Assembly: GCF_958295425.1 (NCBI RefSeq)
Contig: NC_081139.1
Coordinates: 19,136,388-19,200,387 of the forward strand
Direction of reading: 5' to 3'
Source of the DNA: Solea solea
Lineage: Eukaryota > Chordata > Actinopteri > Pleuronectiformes > Soleidae
Length of the DNA stretch: 64,000 nucleotides
The translations under genes were made by a program, and so were the position numbers. Below, piece after piece: positions 1 to 21,048 of the stretch. Under the pieces are notes generated by a model. That model saw only the letters and a program-made list of their open reading frames with translations. It searched no databases and was not told the origin of the DNA. Within the stretch, counting starts at the first letter, position 1. Every line of letters starts with the position of its first letter.

Positions 1-600
1 AGTTGAGCTGAGGTACGAAACTCGCATACTTAAGTAAAACAAAAATACTAGAGTGACTGTGATTAACCGCTTCACAGGAATCGGTTTTCAGCAAATTAAC
101 GCACTACAAGTGTCACAACATTAAGTGTCTTCAGACTTGTCTGACTTGAACCTCTGTGTGTGTGTGTGTGTGCGCGCGTGTATGTTGCTGCTGGAAATAG
201 TTCAGAGTTACATAAACACAGCTACAACAGGTCAGGATCTAGGGTAAAGGCCCACTCACTGACTTGCGACATGCCATTTTGCTTTTGTATTGAACAGGAT
301 AAACAACTTGGAAGTAAACTAAGGGAAAGGATTTTAAAGTCTTACCTGATTGTACACGGGGATGCTACAACACCAGGTGAGATGTTTGTTTTCATTTTTT
401 CTTTTGATTCAGAAACCTGTCAATATGACACTGACTGCCTTTGGAAACGTACCCTGTCAAATTTAACTTACCTATTTACATGTAATGGATTGAAATCAGG
501 CAATGGGCTCATAAGAAAAGAAAGCTCTGAGGAATAAGTTGGTACACAATCAATAAGTGACGGTTAACATGACCTAACACTTAATATTAGTGTTGACGTA
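1..600. other. Non-coding upstream DNA with a TG microsatellite
   Basis: A (TG)n/(CG) tract lies at 154-182. The open frame through it (160-537) is low-complexity at its start and resembles no protein I know. Nothing else is recognised. Confidence 0.6.
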
Positions 601-619
601 ATGCATGTACTGAATTGCA

Positions 620-1925
620 AATATGTGTTTTGATTAATACACTGTGACATCTCAAGATGTAATATGAAATTGTGCCAAGGACCAAGTTTGACTCTAACGG
701 TTGTGCAATCAAATCACCAGAACTTAATGTTATTTTTAGATATTAATTTTTCTTTATCACCAGATGAATTTGCAACTGTATGAATGTGGTTATGATACAA
801 TCATCCACCCCATCATACTAAATTTGAGAGAGAATCTCTGTGGAATATGTTAGTTCAGTCTATGAGCAATTGTATGTAAGATGTTAAACGCTCTTATATC
901 AGTGTAGACGTTTGCATTGACTGAACTGTTTTGTTTGTATGAATTCAATGTGGCTTTTCTAGATGTGATGTGAATCTGTGACACTCAAGTTCTAAGGACC
1001 AAGGTCTTATTCAAATGGCTGTGTAATGAAATCTGCAGAGCTGTAAATCATTTTAGATATTAAATACCATGGATTTACAACATTATTGGCATGATGTCGG
1101 TATCATCAGCAGATATTGGCTTTAAAATGTATTATTGGATTCGATATGATAACTAAAATAGTTGCTACCTCCTTGAATTCTATGCTGGCGCACCCTACAG
1201 CTATTTTCTTATGCTTATTTATTTTGCACAATGAAAATATTTTATATCCACATCTGCTGTGACATGAGTATGAAATATATTATGTTAATTTCACTACAGA
1301 AGAGACCAAATGGCCTCTGCAGTTGTTGCTAGTCGCTTTTTAAGAAAAGAAAAAAAGGTTCCATGGGTCTGTAAAGTTGCTAAATATTCAAATGGAAATG
1401 GCCCGAAATGTAAACAAACAGAGATTATTTCCCTTTCTTTCCCCTGGCACATTGTGTCTCTGTTTCTGTTATTATATATGTGTACAACGTCTTCTTCTCT
1501 GTTTTTGGTGTAGTGTTACAGCACAACTTACAGTCCTGGCATATGTACTACAACGTTTTGAGTTGTTTCAGGAGGTTCAGTGTGGACGGAGATGTTTCCT
1601 GAAACTATGCTGTCTTTATGGGGAACTTTTTAAAAATGGCAAAGAAAAAGATAATTTACGCTTAGTGCTGTTTCCGTCTGGACGTGTGAGTGTCTGTTAA
1701 CATTACTCTCCAAAATAGTGGAAATTATACTTTTACATTTTCTTTTACATTGCAGATGTCAGGTTTTTTTTAACTGTAATGAATTTAATCTGGCTTGTCA
1801 AAACATTGTGTGAATGTGTGAGACTCATTGAGCTTAAAGACTGAGGCCTTGAAGACTTGAAGGGCTGTGTAATGAAATCTGCAGAACTGATGATTAATTT
1901 AAACAGTAAATATTGTTAAATTCAA
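620..1925 (+). repeat. Three diverged copies of a local repeat
   Basis: Blocks at about 620-770, 940-1080 and 1778-1920 share an order of words: 'gtgac/gagactc', 'aaggacca/agactga', 'ggctgtgtaatgaaatctgcagaactg' and 'ttagatatta' or its decayed form. Copies 2 and 3 are closest. The intervening DNA is not obviously repeated. Confidence 0.6.
1081..1290. repeat. Fragment of a dispersed AT-rich element (copy A)
   Basis: Shares 'tccacatctgctgtgacatgagtatgaaa'-type sequence with 5430-5605 ('tctacatctgctgtgacacgagaatgaaa', only slightly diverged) and a 'ggcatgatgtcggtatcatcag' start typical of hAT-like short elements. Confidence 0.5.
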
Positions 1926-3542
1926 CTCGAGGTCAATCGAGAGATTTGACCAGTTTTTCATTATTTAATAATCACCAACTGGCTGATCTTGGCATCAGCT
2001 AATTTTGCTCTCAAAAGCCTGAGACATGCTGCTAAAGACAATAAAACTTTTTTTTGAATGCCCATTAAAAGTAAATGATACTTAATACACACCCATTTTT
2101 TTAAATAAAAATATATAAGTTCACCTTGGTGTGGACACAAAATGACGATACGATTAGAGAGAGGGTTCAGCAAATGTTTATTTCAGTTGAGCAAGTTTGA
2201 GATTGATTTGTTACTACTGAACCTAGACGGGGGAAACAAGAAAAGTGATCAATGATATTGGCCAAAGGAAATACCTGAATCATTTATAGGTGATCTGTTG
2301 ACCGGATTCTAACATAGGCCATAGATAACTTTATCTGTTAATCCTCTCATGAGAACAGTAACATTGAGCTTACAAAAGAGATGAAAGATCTCTATGAATT
2401 ATTACGACTACCTGCTGAACTTTTTATGACTCTGTGTAGTGTAGGATCAAGTAACACATAATCACAGTTTGCATGCATGAGGCCATGTCCTACAGTTACC
2501 TGAGAGTGAAAGAAGCCACTTTCACAAACCAGCACAATTTTGCACTCACTAACAAATACAAATATTTTTTACACATTGAACACTCACTTCATCATCATGG
2601 AGAACTGAACCACTGGGCTAATAATGACATCATTAATTACTGCAAGGTTCCTGTCTTTCTTCCATCGCTTTTCTTTTTGTTGCTTATCAGGTAAAAAAAC
2701 ACATGCACAATTGTAGGACTTGACACAGTTGAAAGCATGTGGATGTATATTTCTAAAACATTTTTTATTTAGGACAAGGCTGGGGCCTTTGAATCAGTTC
2801 TTAGTTAATTTGTTCAAAGAACTGATCACAGACGTGCAGTGAGGGGGCCTCTGTTTGTATATATTCACTGTAATAGTAGCAGGTTGTTTATGGAGCTGTG
2901 CGCTGTGATGATGGTACAGTCCATTATGTCTCCTATACAGTGAAGAACCCAGCCCCCTACCCCCTTACATGACTGCTATAATTGGTTGCTTCCTCTCACA
3001 TGTAACCCTATAGAAAGAAAGAGGCTGCTATACTTAACTGTAAAGACTCACTTGTATGTGCATATGTGCGTGCCGTTTGTCACATATGCAGAGCTGCCTT
3101 TGAGACTAATGAAGTGTAAAGCTCCTGCTAATGTTTTTGGGTCCTCAATTACCTTCATGTGGTTGATGTTGAGGCCAAACACATCACACAGGTTATGGTT
3201 GTTGTATCTAGAGCACAAGAAATGCAAGGGGAAAATAATCATGGAAAGCAAAATGTTGGATATGTAGGTCACTGGATGTATGTCCTTGTTTTTCTCAGCA
3301 CATGCATCCAGTTATTGTATTATGGATGTACAATTTCCTGCCTTTGAATATCTTACCTTTTTACAAATTCACCAGCAATTTCTCATATTCCACGATTTTT
3401 TATGAGAAGTATATTCTAATGGTTAAAGTATTTTATGTAACTTTGGTCCAAGTCGTCTGTGTGGCACGGACTACTGGGCTGTCTGGTCGACTTGGTGTGC
3501 TTGAGAATCTACTGTCTCTGTCAAAAGATAGAAACAGGACTT

Positions 3543-3582
<40 letters not shown>

Positions 3583-4880
3583 AGTGGGCCTCTCCCTGCC
3601 TTGTCTCTTTCCCCTCTCCTGAGTCCAGCAAGGGGCCCAGCACAAGGGTGCAGGTTGCCTTCACGGCCTCTCTCCCCTTGCAGGCCAGCTCTGGGGCCTG
3701 GACAGGGGGGTAGAGGGGCAGAGACCATAGGGTTGGACACGGGACATGGGACCCCCCTCTCCCACCCATCCACCCACCCCAGTTTAGCCCATCCTGTGTG
3801 GGGCACAGGTCATCTTGTCATGTGCTCTTACTGCTGCTGTAATATGCTCCCTGTGATCATTGGAAAAGAGCATGCGATAGACTTGTGGAGGCTACAGGAG
3901 GGTGAATAAGCGAGAGAGGGAAGCGAAGGGACAGGACTGGACTAGTCTGCTTAGCCAGTTGTTTAGCTGCATTACAGACTGCGTACTTTGTTGTTGTTAG
4001 GTCCACATTGTCTCTCTTTGTTCATTGTTCTCTTTCCTCTATCTATTCTCCTCACATAATGTGTTTTTTTTAATTACACCAAGCAGAATTGAATCATAAC
4101 ACTCAACAGATATGAATTTAAGCTGTCTTGTTTCTGATCTCAGATCATGTTTGCTTTAGTAGTACCTTTCCCATCCTTTAAATTTTTCCTCCTCGGCCTC
4201 ATTATTGTAGGCTCAGATGTCCTGTGTGTTTTTCTTGTAGCTCAGTTCTCTCTGTATCTAGGGGTCATTCCATATCTGATTTGTTTTACGTCTCTTCTGT
4301 ACTCGTGGTGACTCAGTCCATGGTTTACAGTAAAACACATCTTATGTTTTCTCCCTTTTCCTCCACCTCTGTCTTTTCTCTCACTCTTTCCTCCTTTATA
4401 TCCTTCTACCACTGTCTCTCTCTCTATTTTTTTCCCCTTTAAGAGGAACGTTTGGCAGCATGGAACAATTTCAGAACCATTTGTGGGATTGCGTCATGTG
4501 ATATCGATGGAAGATGCTCATTGGACTGTCAGAGAGGGCCTCCTTCTCTCACTCAGGCGTTCCACAGCTATCCCTCTCTTTCTTCCAGTGCTGTTATAGG
4601 TCTGGATATGATTCTGACTCTGACTCTTATGTGTTGGGATGTGGTCTGTAAGCCCATTGCTGACATTCTTGGGACGTGATGCCAGAGGTTTTTTATTTCC
4701 CGCTTTCCCCTCTTTCCTCTGCACGTCTGTATGCAGTTAAAATGATCCCTCCTTGAAGCACTGTCTGGATCCTCCTCTTTACCCACTTTGTTATATCTCG
4801 CCCCGTCCTGAATCACATTTCATTTCAACACCCTAACACTAATGGCACCACTTAATCACTTTTGTTAGATGGTGGGGTAG
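1926..4880. other. Non-coding upstream DNA
   Basis: No exon recognised. Contains a (GT)n tract (3545-3580) and then a GC-rich, C-rich stretch at about 3590-3800 with several CCCCTC/CCACCC words, which could be a Sp/KLF-type regulatory patch. Open frames here are microsatellite or low-complexity shadows. Confidence 0.55.
3545..3580. repeat. (GT)n microsatellite
   Basis: About 18 uninterrupted GT units. Confidence 0.95.
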
Positions 4881-4903
4881 GGTTTTATTATCTCTTGATA
4901 TTG

Positions 4904-4917
4904 ACTTTGATCAAAGT
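4904..4917. promoter_or_regulatory. Palindromic double TCF/LEF-type site
   Basis: ACTTTGATCAAAGT is a perfect 14-bp palindrome that contains the TCF/LEF core CTTTGATC on both strands. Motif match only; about 6.9 kb upstream of the first coding exon. Confidence 0.35.
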
Positions 4918-5156
4918 TAATCTGACAAATGGGCTGCTCTCCAAATCTTTTTCACGGTAGAGTTCCTTTATTAGCAACGGGGCATCTGACAGAAAATCCA
5001 ATGGCCACGTTCCTGTTTGATAATAACATACTCAAGTGCAGCTGGAAATGTAAAGTTAAGTAGAATGGAGGACAATAAGCTGCACTGTGAGTGATATTGG
5101 ACGCCTGCCAAGGTCCGCCTTACCGTACATGCTCATGTGTTTATCTGCCAAGGCTT

Positions 5157-5605
5157 AAAGGAGCTATGTGTAACGTGTAAAACTGCGCCTATTAGCGCTT
5201 AAATAGGTACTGCAGTCCCAACTGAAAACATTGGAGAGAACTGGTTGCCACCTTAACATGGAGCTACATTTATACCCTGTGTTGCACTATGATCATTCAC
5301 ATTCACATACACATGTATAGCCTCCTACCTTCTGTTTATCCTTCTATTTTTACCTGAATGTTTATTAACATTGAACCTGTAGGTCAGCAATGATTCACTG
5401 AAAAGATGTATTGTGATTAGGGTTGCATGATATGAGCAAAATCTGCACTCGTCATTTTGTATCTGCATTTATCGGCTTTACAATTTATTATTGTATTGAC
5501 TGTTGACTAAAACAGTGCACTAAATAGACACAGTGAAGAAAATGTATATCTACATCTGCTGTGACACGAGAATGAAAAAAATGTGTATCGGTAACATGAG
5601 GCATT
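5157..5605. repeat. Two adjoining dispersed-repeat fragments
   Basis: 5157-5275 starts 'taaaggagctatgtgtaacg', a type of short element I recognise from fish genomes. 5424-5605 ('agggttgcatgatatgagca' to 'gagaatgaaaaaaatgtg') is the second copy of the element at 1081-1290. Confidence 0.5.
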
Positions 5606-6920
5606 TCTGACCCATAACTGAAGCACGCACCCGTGTTGTAAGAAAATTTCCAACACGGGCGTGGAACTGCTTTGAGCTATATTATTGGGTAGGTTAGCCT
5701 GCAAGCTGTAGATGAAAATTTTGTGGGTTTAAATGTATAAAATGTTTACCTTTTTAAATTACTTGTAAGTGCAGCACCAGTATACAGGGTCATGAATGAC
5801 TATATAGTACTACTGAGCACTGAGAGCAATATCCTCAGAATTAACACAACATGTACCAATTATTGTTTCTCATTTTAACAATTTACAAACTGTCAATATA
5901 TAACAAACTTAAGTGGGATATTCCTTCAACCTGGGTGTATAGAAGACCTGCCATGTGTGCATTAGTAAATATTACATCACTGGACCATTTGTCAAAGTTA
6001 AACTCATGCTATTGAAGATTGAGTAGTTAATTCAGTCCACACCACTAACAGCACTGGACCATTATCTTTGGAAATGATCAAACGTTTAATATCTCTTCTA
6101 TGGATTCAAACGTGGACTGGCTCTAACATCTGTCCCAGGGATTATGAGACACATGCAAATCATTTCAGCCATAACGTGAATAAATCAAAGAGGAAAAGAT
6201 GAGTCACGGCTCCGCTCCATGTTAAATAGCACTTGTTCTCTCAGCTAGTTTGTTGAGGTAAAAGAAGGGGAAACTCCCTTGCCACTTGTCTGGCTACGCC
6301 ACCAAAATTGGGTTAATGTCTTTATTTTGCTGCTTTCACCACCCAGTTAAAATGACAAACTACAGTCAGTTTGTGGTACTACACATAATTACAGCAGGCC
6401 TCATCTCTTGCTCATCGGCCACCACTGCTGTGTCATCTCTCATTCCCAAGCTCAAGTCTTCAGTTTTCACAGATAAAAGGAGGTAAAGTTGATTGGTTAT
6501 TGCATACAATGTTTTTCTCACTTTTAATCAATAGGACTTACAACTGATTAAAAGGTGACTGGAAATCATTCTGTAGTTAGCTCCTCTCTTTTTGAAGGTT
6601 TTCTGGACTTCACTGTTTTGTGTTACTCTAACTGAATGCCTTTTTGTTTTGGACAGTGCTTTTAGGTATATCCCCCACTATCGGTATATTAATGCTGGAA
6701 AAAAAAAAAACTATAGTATTCTTCGTTTAAACAATATGCAATATCAATAACAGTCATCGTCTTCACTACTCAATGTGTGAGCAGGACGGTGTTGTCACAT
6801 GCACCTGACTCATGGACACCCCCGCTTTATAGTATTTGCCAGCCAGACTTGTAGTTAAAGTTATTCTTAATCTGTCAATGAGTGAGCTGCACCCTAACAT
6901 TGAAAGGCTACCTAAGCTGA
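5606..6920. other. Non-coding upstream DNA
   Basis: AT-rich and without recognisable exon or element. Confidence 0.55.
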
Positions 6921-7103
6921 GTTTCCACTGAGTGGAACGGTTCACTTTGGTGTGTATTTTTTTTGCATTTCCGTAAGGAATCGTACCAAAATAACTGTCA
7001 CCAACCATTCCATCCCTTGATGCCCTTCCCTGGGGTACCAGAGTAAATGCAAGCCTGACCTGGGGCTTTACCATTCCAAACCAAACTTTACCACTATGGA
7101 AAC
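6921..7103. mobile_element. Short element with terminal inverted repeats (GTTTCCA...TGGAAAC), copy 1
   Basis: Left end GTTTCCACTGAGTGGAACGG and right end CCACTATGGAAAC are inverted repeats. The internal words 'gcatttccgtaaggaatc', 'accaaaataactg', 'ggtaccagagt' and 'gcctgacctggggcttt' recur at 35706-36034 and 57535-57870. This copy lacks about 140 bases present in the other two. No transposase: a non-autonomous (MITE-like) element. Confidence 0.7.
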
Positions 7104-7660
7104 ACCGAATTAATGGCACGGCATCGCACTAGTGATCACTGATATCAATAGGATTGACATGGAACTTGGGATCCCAGAACCTGCTTGCATCTTAATACAG
7201 TACAATACAATTGCCTTGAGCCACTGTCAAGTTTCAATTTTGGACATCCATGATCTAAACATACAAATGCCAAAAGGTTTCCTCATTTATCATTTAAGTA
7301 TTTTCATTGTGACAATAATAAGTGGTCACACTCACAATAGGAACTAAATGCCAAAAACTGGCCCTTTTGATTTAATTTAAAAGTGGGAGTGAAGCAGCAT
7401 CGTCAGAAATAAATCCTACTATAAATGTGATTCCGACATGAATAGCTAATAGTTTTTTCCCCTGACACTTTTAAAGATGAGGGGCTGTCAGAGATGAGAC
7501 ATGAATTTATATTTAGCCAGTAATAGAGGTGGTTTATGACTGTTATTTTTAGCCAGCTTTTAAAAATAACAGAAACAGACTGTGTGGTCGGCCTGTTTTC
7601 TCCTGTTTGCTGTCATTTCATCTCTGACTGTAAACGGCAAATGACCATTTACAGTTCATA

Positions 7661-7952
7661 TTAGGGCTGCAACTAACAAATATCTTCATAACCGAATAAT
7701 TTAAATGAGTTGTTTGGTCCATTAAATGTAAGCAAATGTTGAAAACTGTTGATCTGTGATTCCAAAACCTAAAAATGATCATGTTCTCAAATTGGTTTGG
7801 TCCACAAAAGTATTCAGTTTTAATGGTTTCTTTATTATATATTTATATGAATCAAAGAAGACACGTTTTAATATCTAGACTGACTCAAGCCAATTAATCG
7901 ATAATCGAAATAGTTGACATTTAATGTAGTAATCAATTAATCATTTAATCAG
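7661..7952 (+). mobile_element. hAT-like non-autonomous element (MITE)
   Basis: Begins TTAGGGCTGCAACTAAC, ends with repeated 'atcaattaatcatttaatc', and has the internal words 'ttgtttggtccat', 'ggtttggtccacaaaagtattcagt', 'gactcaagccaattaatcg' (slightly decayed). This arrangement is a familiar high-copy fish element. No coding capacity. Confidence 0.75.
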
Positions 7953-8063
7953 GAGTCCTGGTTCATGTGATGTCTTGATGCACGTCAATCATAAGTTTTG
8001 TTTTCTCATGTACCATCTCTCTTTTATTCATTCCCTTATACTGTGTCATATACAGTGTATATA

Positions 8064-8098
<35 letters not shown>

Positions 8099-9970
8099 GT
8101 GTGTGTGTATATATCAACTAAACATGTGCTCTATAAAACTCTATATTGCTCTATAAAACGTTCAGATGCAAAGGACCCCGTAGACACCTTTTTCACTTTT
8201 TTGCTCTTGACTGAGACTGAGCAGATTATATATTTAACAATAAGGATTACCACCATATAACACACATATTAATACATAGAACATTTAGATGGAAATTACA
8301 CCTGGTGTAGTTTGCACCTTGGCAATAAAAAAAATATAATGTCTTAATTGACTTTATACATTGTCCTTACAATGAAATTGTAATTGTGAGATGCTTGCCT
8401 CTCCAGTTTAAGATGAATATATAAACATGTAGAAAAATCAATTTCAAGCTAAAACACATGTCAAACATTTAGTTTGTTATGAAGTCTCATATTTTTTTTT
8501 TAGCTGAGGATAACAAAGTGTTAAGTACTATAAACTCCCCTCCAGCTTTGCACCTTTGGAAAGAATCACCTCAGGAGCAGTGAGCTCTATAACAGGTTCC
8601 AAAAAGGGACAAAGAAAAGTCTAAATCAGCTTATTAAATGTCATTGTTAAAACAATTATTTACATTTAATACTGAAGATTTTGCATTTTAATCACGCCAT
8701 TTCTCACTGTATCTTTTCAAGCTCACTCTGGTCTTATTATCATATTTATACCAGAAATATGCTGCTTCTCTTTGCTGTGTGTTAACCACTTGAGAAGGCT
8801 GTTCCAACTTGTTGGGAGTTTGACAGTTGGCTGCTGGAATCCAAGTAACTAAATGATTACAGTATGAGGAAATGCATAATTTCCTTTCTGCAGCAACAGC
8901 CCAGTCAAAACATATGGCAGAGATTCAGTAATTGCAATAATAGTCCAGCACACTAGTTGTTGATGCTTCTCATTAAAGGTTAAAATAATACATTGCTGCT
9001 TCTATTACCCAGCTGTCAGTTAAAAAAAAAATATCTTCTGCCGTGGAGCTGGATTTAATCCTGTAAGCTTATCAGAAATCACATTCTTGCTGTTTTATCC
9101 TCAGGCATTTGTAATTTGTGAAACACACTGACATGAGTAATATTTTGCATTATTACAGCATTGGCCAATTTGATTTATGCTTGCACACATAAATGTATAT
9201 TTCAAGTGAGAGGCATTCAATGGAAGCCGTAAGCTGAAAACCAGTTCCCTTGCTCTGTGAGCCCAAGTCTGGAATGACTCCACATCTGGTCTAATAACCT
9301 GATGCATTATTTAGAACTCTCTCGATACTACTGTGCATTTAGTGTAATGGCCTGTCGGCTGAATGCAATCACAGAGGACTGACTTCACTCATCATTTGAT
9401 GGTATAGTAAGATGAGTGGGTGTTTTCCCTCTTGGATCTCTGCGAGTGTTGAGTGTGATTGGCCACTGGGATAAGTCTGCCTGCATGTTGGAGAACAGTT
9501 TACACTTCATAAAGAAACGACCATAATATATTATTGGTCATTATTGCATACGAGTTCATTACATGATGTAACTAATGTGTGGAACCTGCTGAAGGGATTT
9601 ATTGTTTTAACACACTACACTGCTTTTTAGAGAACTTGGAAGGAAACATGAGAAAGTCACCCACTCAACTTTTCTATCCATATCCATGTTTGTGGGGCAG
9701 ATGGTATAAATGGTTTCACCACAATCCACCAAAATAACAGTTTCTCTGGAAGGACATGACCGACAAAGTTTGGAGTGTACATTAAAAACACTGAAGGGAG
9801 TTCTGTCCCCATGAAAGCAGTTTTATTTAAAACATTTTCAGGAGTCCCATGAAGAGATCTGAAGATCCCTCACACTGTTACCTCGCATTGATACATTTAT
9901 TGTTGTTTTTTAAATAAGAAGCAAACTTAAATAGGAGCGGCTGTGAGATTTGACCATTTACACAGTCACG
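7953..9970. other. Non-coding upstream DNA with TG/TA microsatellite
   Basis: A (TA)(TG)(TA) compound tract lies at 8058-8114. No exon or other element recognised. Confidence 0.55.
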
Positions 9971-9977
9971 GGTGCTT

Positions 9978-10010
9978 GGAGTGGCTGTGGTCACAGGTCA
10001 CAGCCACTCC
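9978..10010. promoter_or_regulatory. Hairpin containing a DR1 nuclear-receptor site
   Basis: Perfect 12-base arms GGAGTGGCTGTG and CACAGCCACTCC flank a 9-base loop. Spanning the loop is TGGTCA-C-AGGTCA (9988-10000), a direct repeat with 1-base spacing (DR1), the layout bound by RXR heterodimers, HNF4 and COUP-TF. It lies about 1.8 kb upstream of coding exon 1. Motif match only. Confidence 0.45.
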
Positions 10011-11817
10011 TACAGTATTTAAAATGGCTTCCCACTTCTAAAAAACATTTGGCCGATGAATGTCCAGTACCAATTGCAATAAATGTATCAATGCAAGTTA
10101 GACAGAGTTAGAGTGTGGGGTTGTCTGTTTGCTGTTTTTAAGTCTTTGAAATACAAAAATTATACCCATTCATATTACATCACAAGTGTTATCACATAGT
10201 AAACAGCCTTTGAGGCCTTATCTTGATGTGTCTTTGGATAAACTCTATTGTAGCAGTGTCATGAAGATGTGAAGTTTGTTTAAAGCGTTTATGGACTGGT
10301 CATTTTAAGGGACCTTTGACTCAACATGTGTACTTAACCTCTGCTTTTAGAATGAAGAGGGTTGTGTCGAAGGGTAGGCAGGAGAAAGGAATGTGCACTG
10401 AGGCACTAAAAACACCTTTTGCCTATTCTTTCACCATAGTTGGCCTTCTGACGTATAGAAACAGAAAGTATGTTCTAATGCAGAGTGACAGCAGCTATAA
10501 ATGTTGTGTCAAGTTTAATTAAAATTATGTGGCCTTCGTCACAGTACAGTCCGTGTTCAGTCGGCTTCCTTTATTAAGATAAACGATTTTGTTATAAGTG
10601 CATCTCTCTGATTTGTTGTGGGTCATGCATGACTTTTTACTCTTTCTTTTTCATTAATTTATCGTCCGTAGATGTTGTGGTTTTCAGTTGTGTGTACATG
10701 TTTTATCGGTGCATTACAGTGGTCTTTGTATCAGAGGATCCCTGTTGAAGCATGTGGTGCTGTAGATGCTTGAGCCACTCTTGTCCCTGCTGCCTGCAGC
10801 AGTGAGGCAATGACTAGACCCCCTTGTTTTCTTGGTTCTTTTGACCTTTTGTTTTAATAAGGACTACACATGCCATTAATGGGATTGGCCAGGGACACAA
10901 TTTGGTTTAGAGACACACTGGTCATCATGTTCTCAACTGTACTGAGTAAAACAGAGACAAACATTGAATTAATTTAATTTAAAAGATTGTGTACACATCT
11001 GTAGGTGTTTTATTAATTAGACATGAATTATAGAAAGCTCTGTCCAGTCACTTAAATTATTCAGCTGGGCCCTCACCTCACTGGCTGTTGATTTGCGAGA
11101 TTGTTGAGGTTTTTATTGGTTTAGTTGTCCTCACCTCCCCTCCCTCAACCTTCCATCATTTGCTTTGCTTTGACTCTACAGTGGAAGCAACGAAAAGAAT
11201 AAGAAAGGAGCTTTGTGAAAAGGACAGTGATTGTTTGTTTATGAGGATGCTAGCCTTGCGGTGACATGCTTTTTTTTTTTTTCCCTCTCACAAGGCTGTT
11301 AAGTGAAATAGATACTCGGAGCACGATGTAATCAAATGTAACCCAGATCCAGCATTCTGGAGTGGAACTAGGGTTTTTCCACTTGATTCATAACGCTCCG
11401 GTTGCTTGCTCCAGTACAAAAACATTAGAGTATACTTCACCCCCGAAGGATAGACTGGAGCCCAATGTGTCCTGCAGGAAAGAACGAAGTTTGGTTGGCA
11501 TGGTAACAAGCGTAAAGACATGCATCTCACTTCTGTGTAGGTTTTTTTTTCTTTTACAACAACCACTGTAAGATAATGAGAGTTCTTTGATATTTTGTGA
11601 AGTGCAGCGGTGAACAGATTAGAACTTTAGAAAATATTCTTAAATTGACTTCAGATGTTAGAAGCTGGCAGATTGATTCAGATTTTTCTCTTTTTTTGCG
11701 CTGGCTGGTGGCAAAGTAAGTGAACAGTTTAGATAACCAGGAGCTGATTTAATGTGTTTTTCTTCTCTCCTACTCTCTCCCCTGTTTTTCTTTCTTCATT
11801 CCTTTGTGTCTGTTCAG
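10011..11817. other. Upstream DNA/intron leading to vdra coding exon 1
   Basis: Because coding exon 1 begins at a splice acceptor, this is presumably intronic. It contains the palindrome GTCATGCATGAC (10622-10633) and T-runs near 11270. The non-coding vdra exon is not recognisable here. Confidence 0.5.
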
Positions 11818-11819
11818 TG

Positions 11820-21048
<9,229 letters not shown>

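Noticed and set aside
3433..3909. Several overlapping 70-119 codon frames on both strands
   Set aside because: Driven by the (GT)n tract and a C-rich patch; no shared protein signal or splice logic.
11754..11819. An earlier in-frame ATG upstream of the vdra start
   Set aside because: It lies in the pyrimidine tract before the splice acceptor and would add an unconserved hydrophobic stretch.
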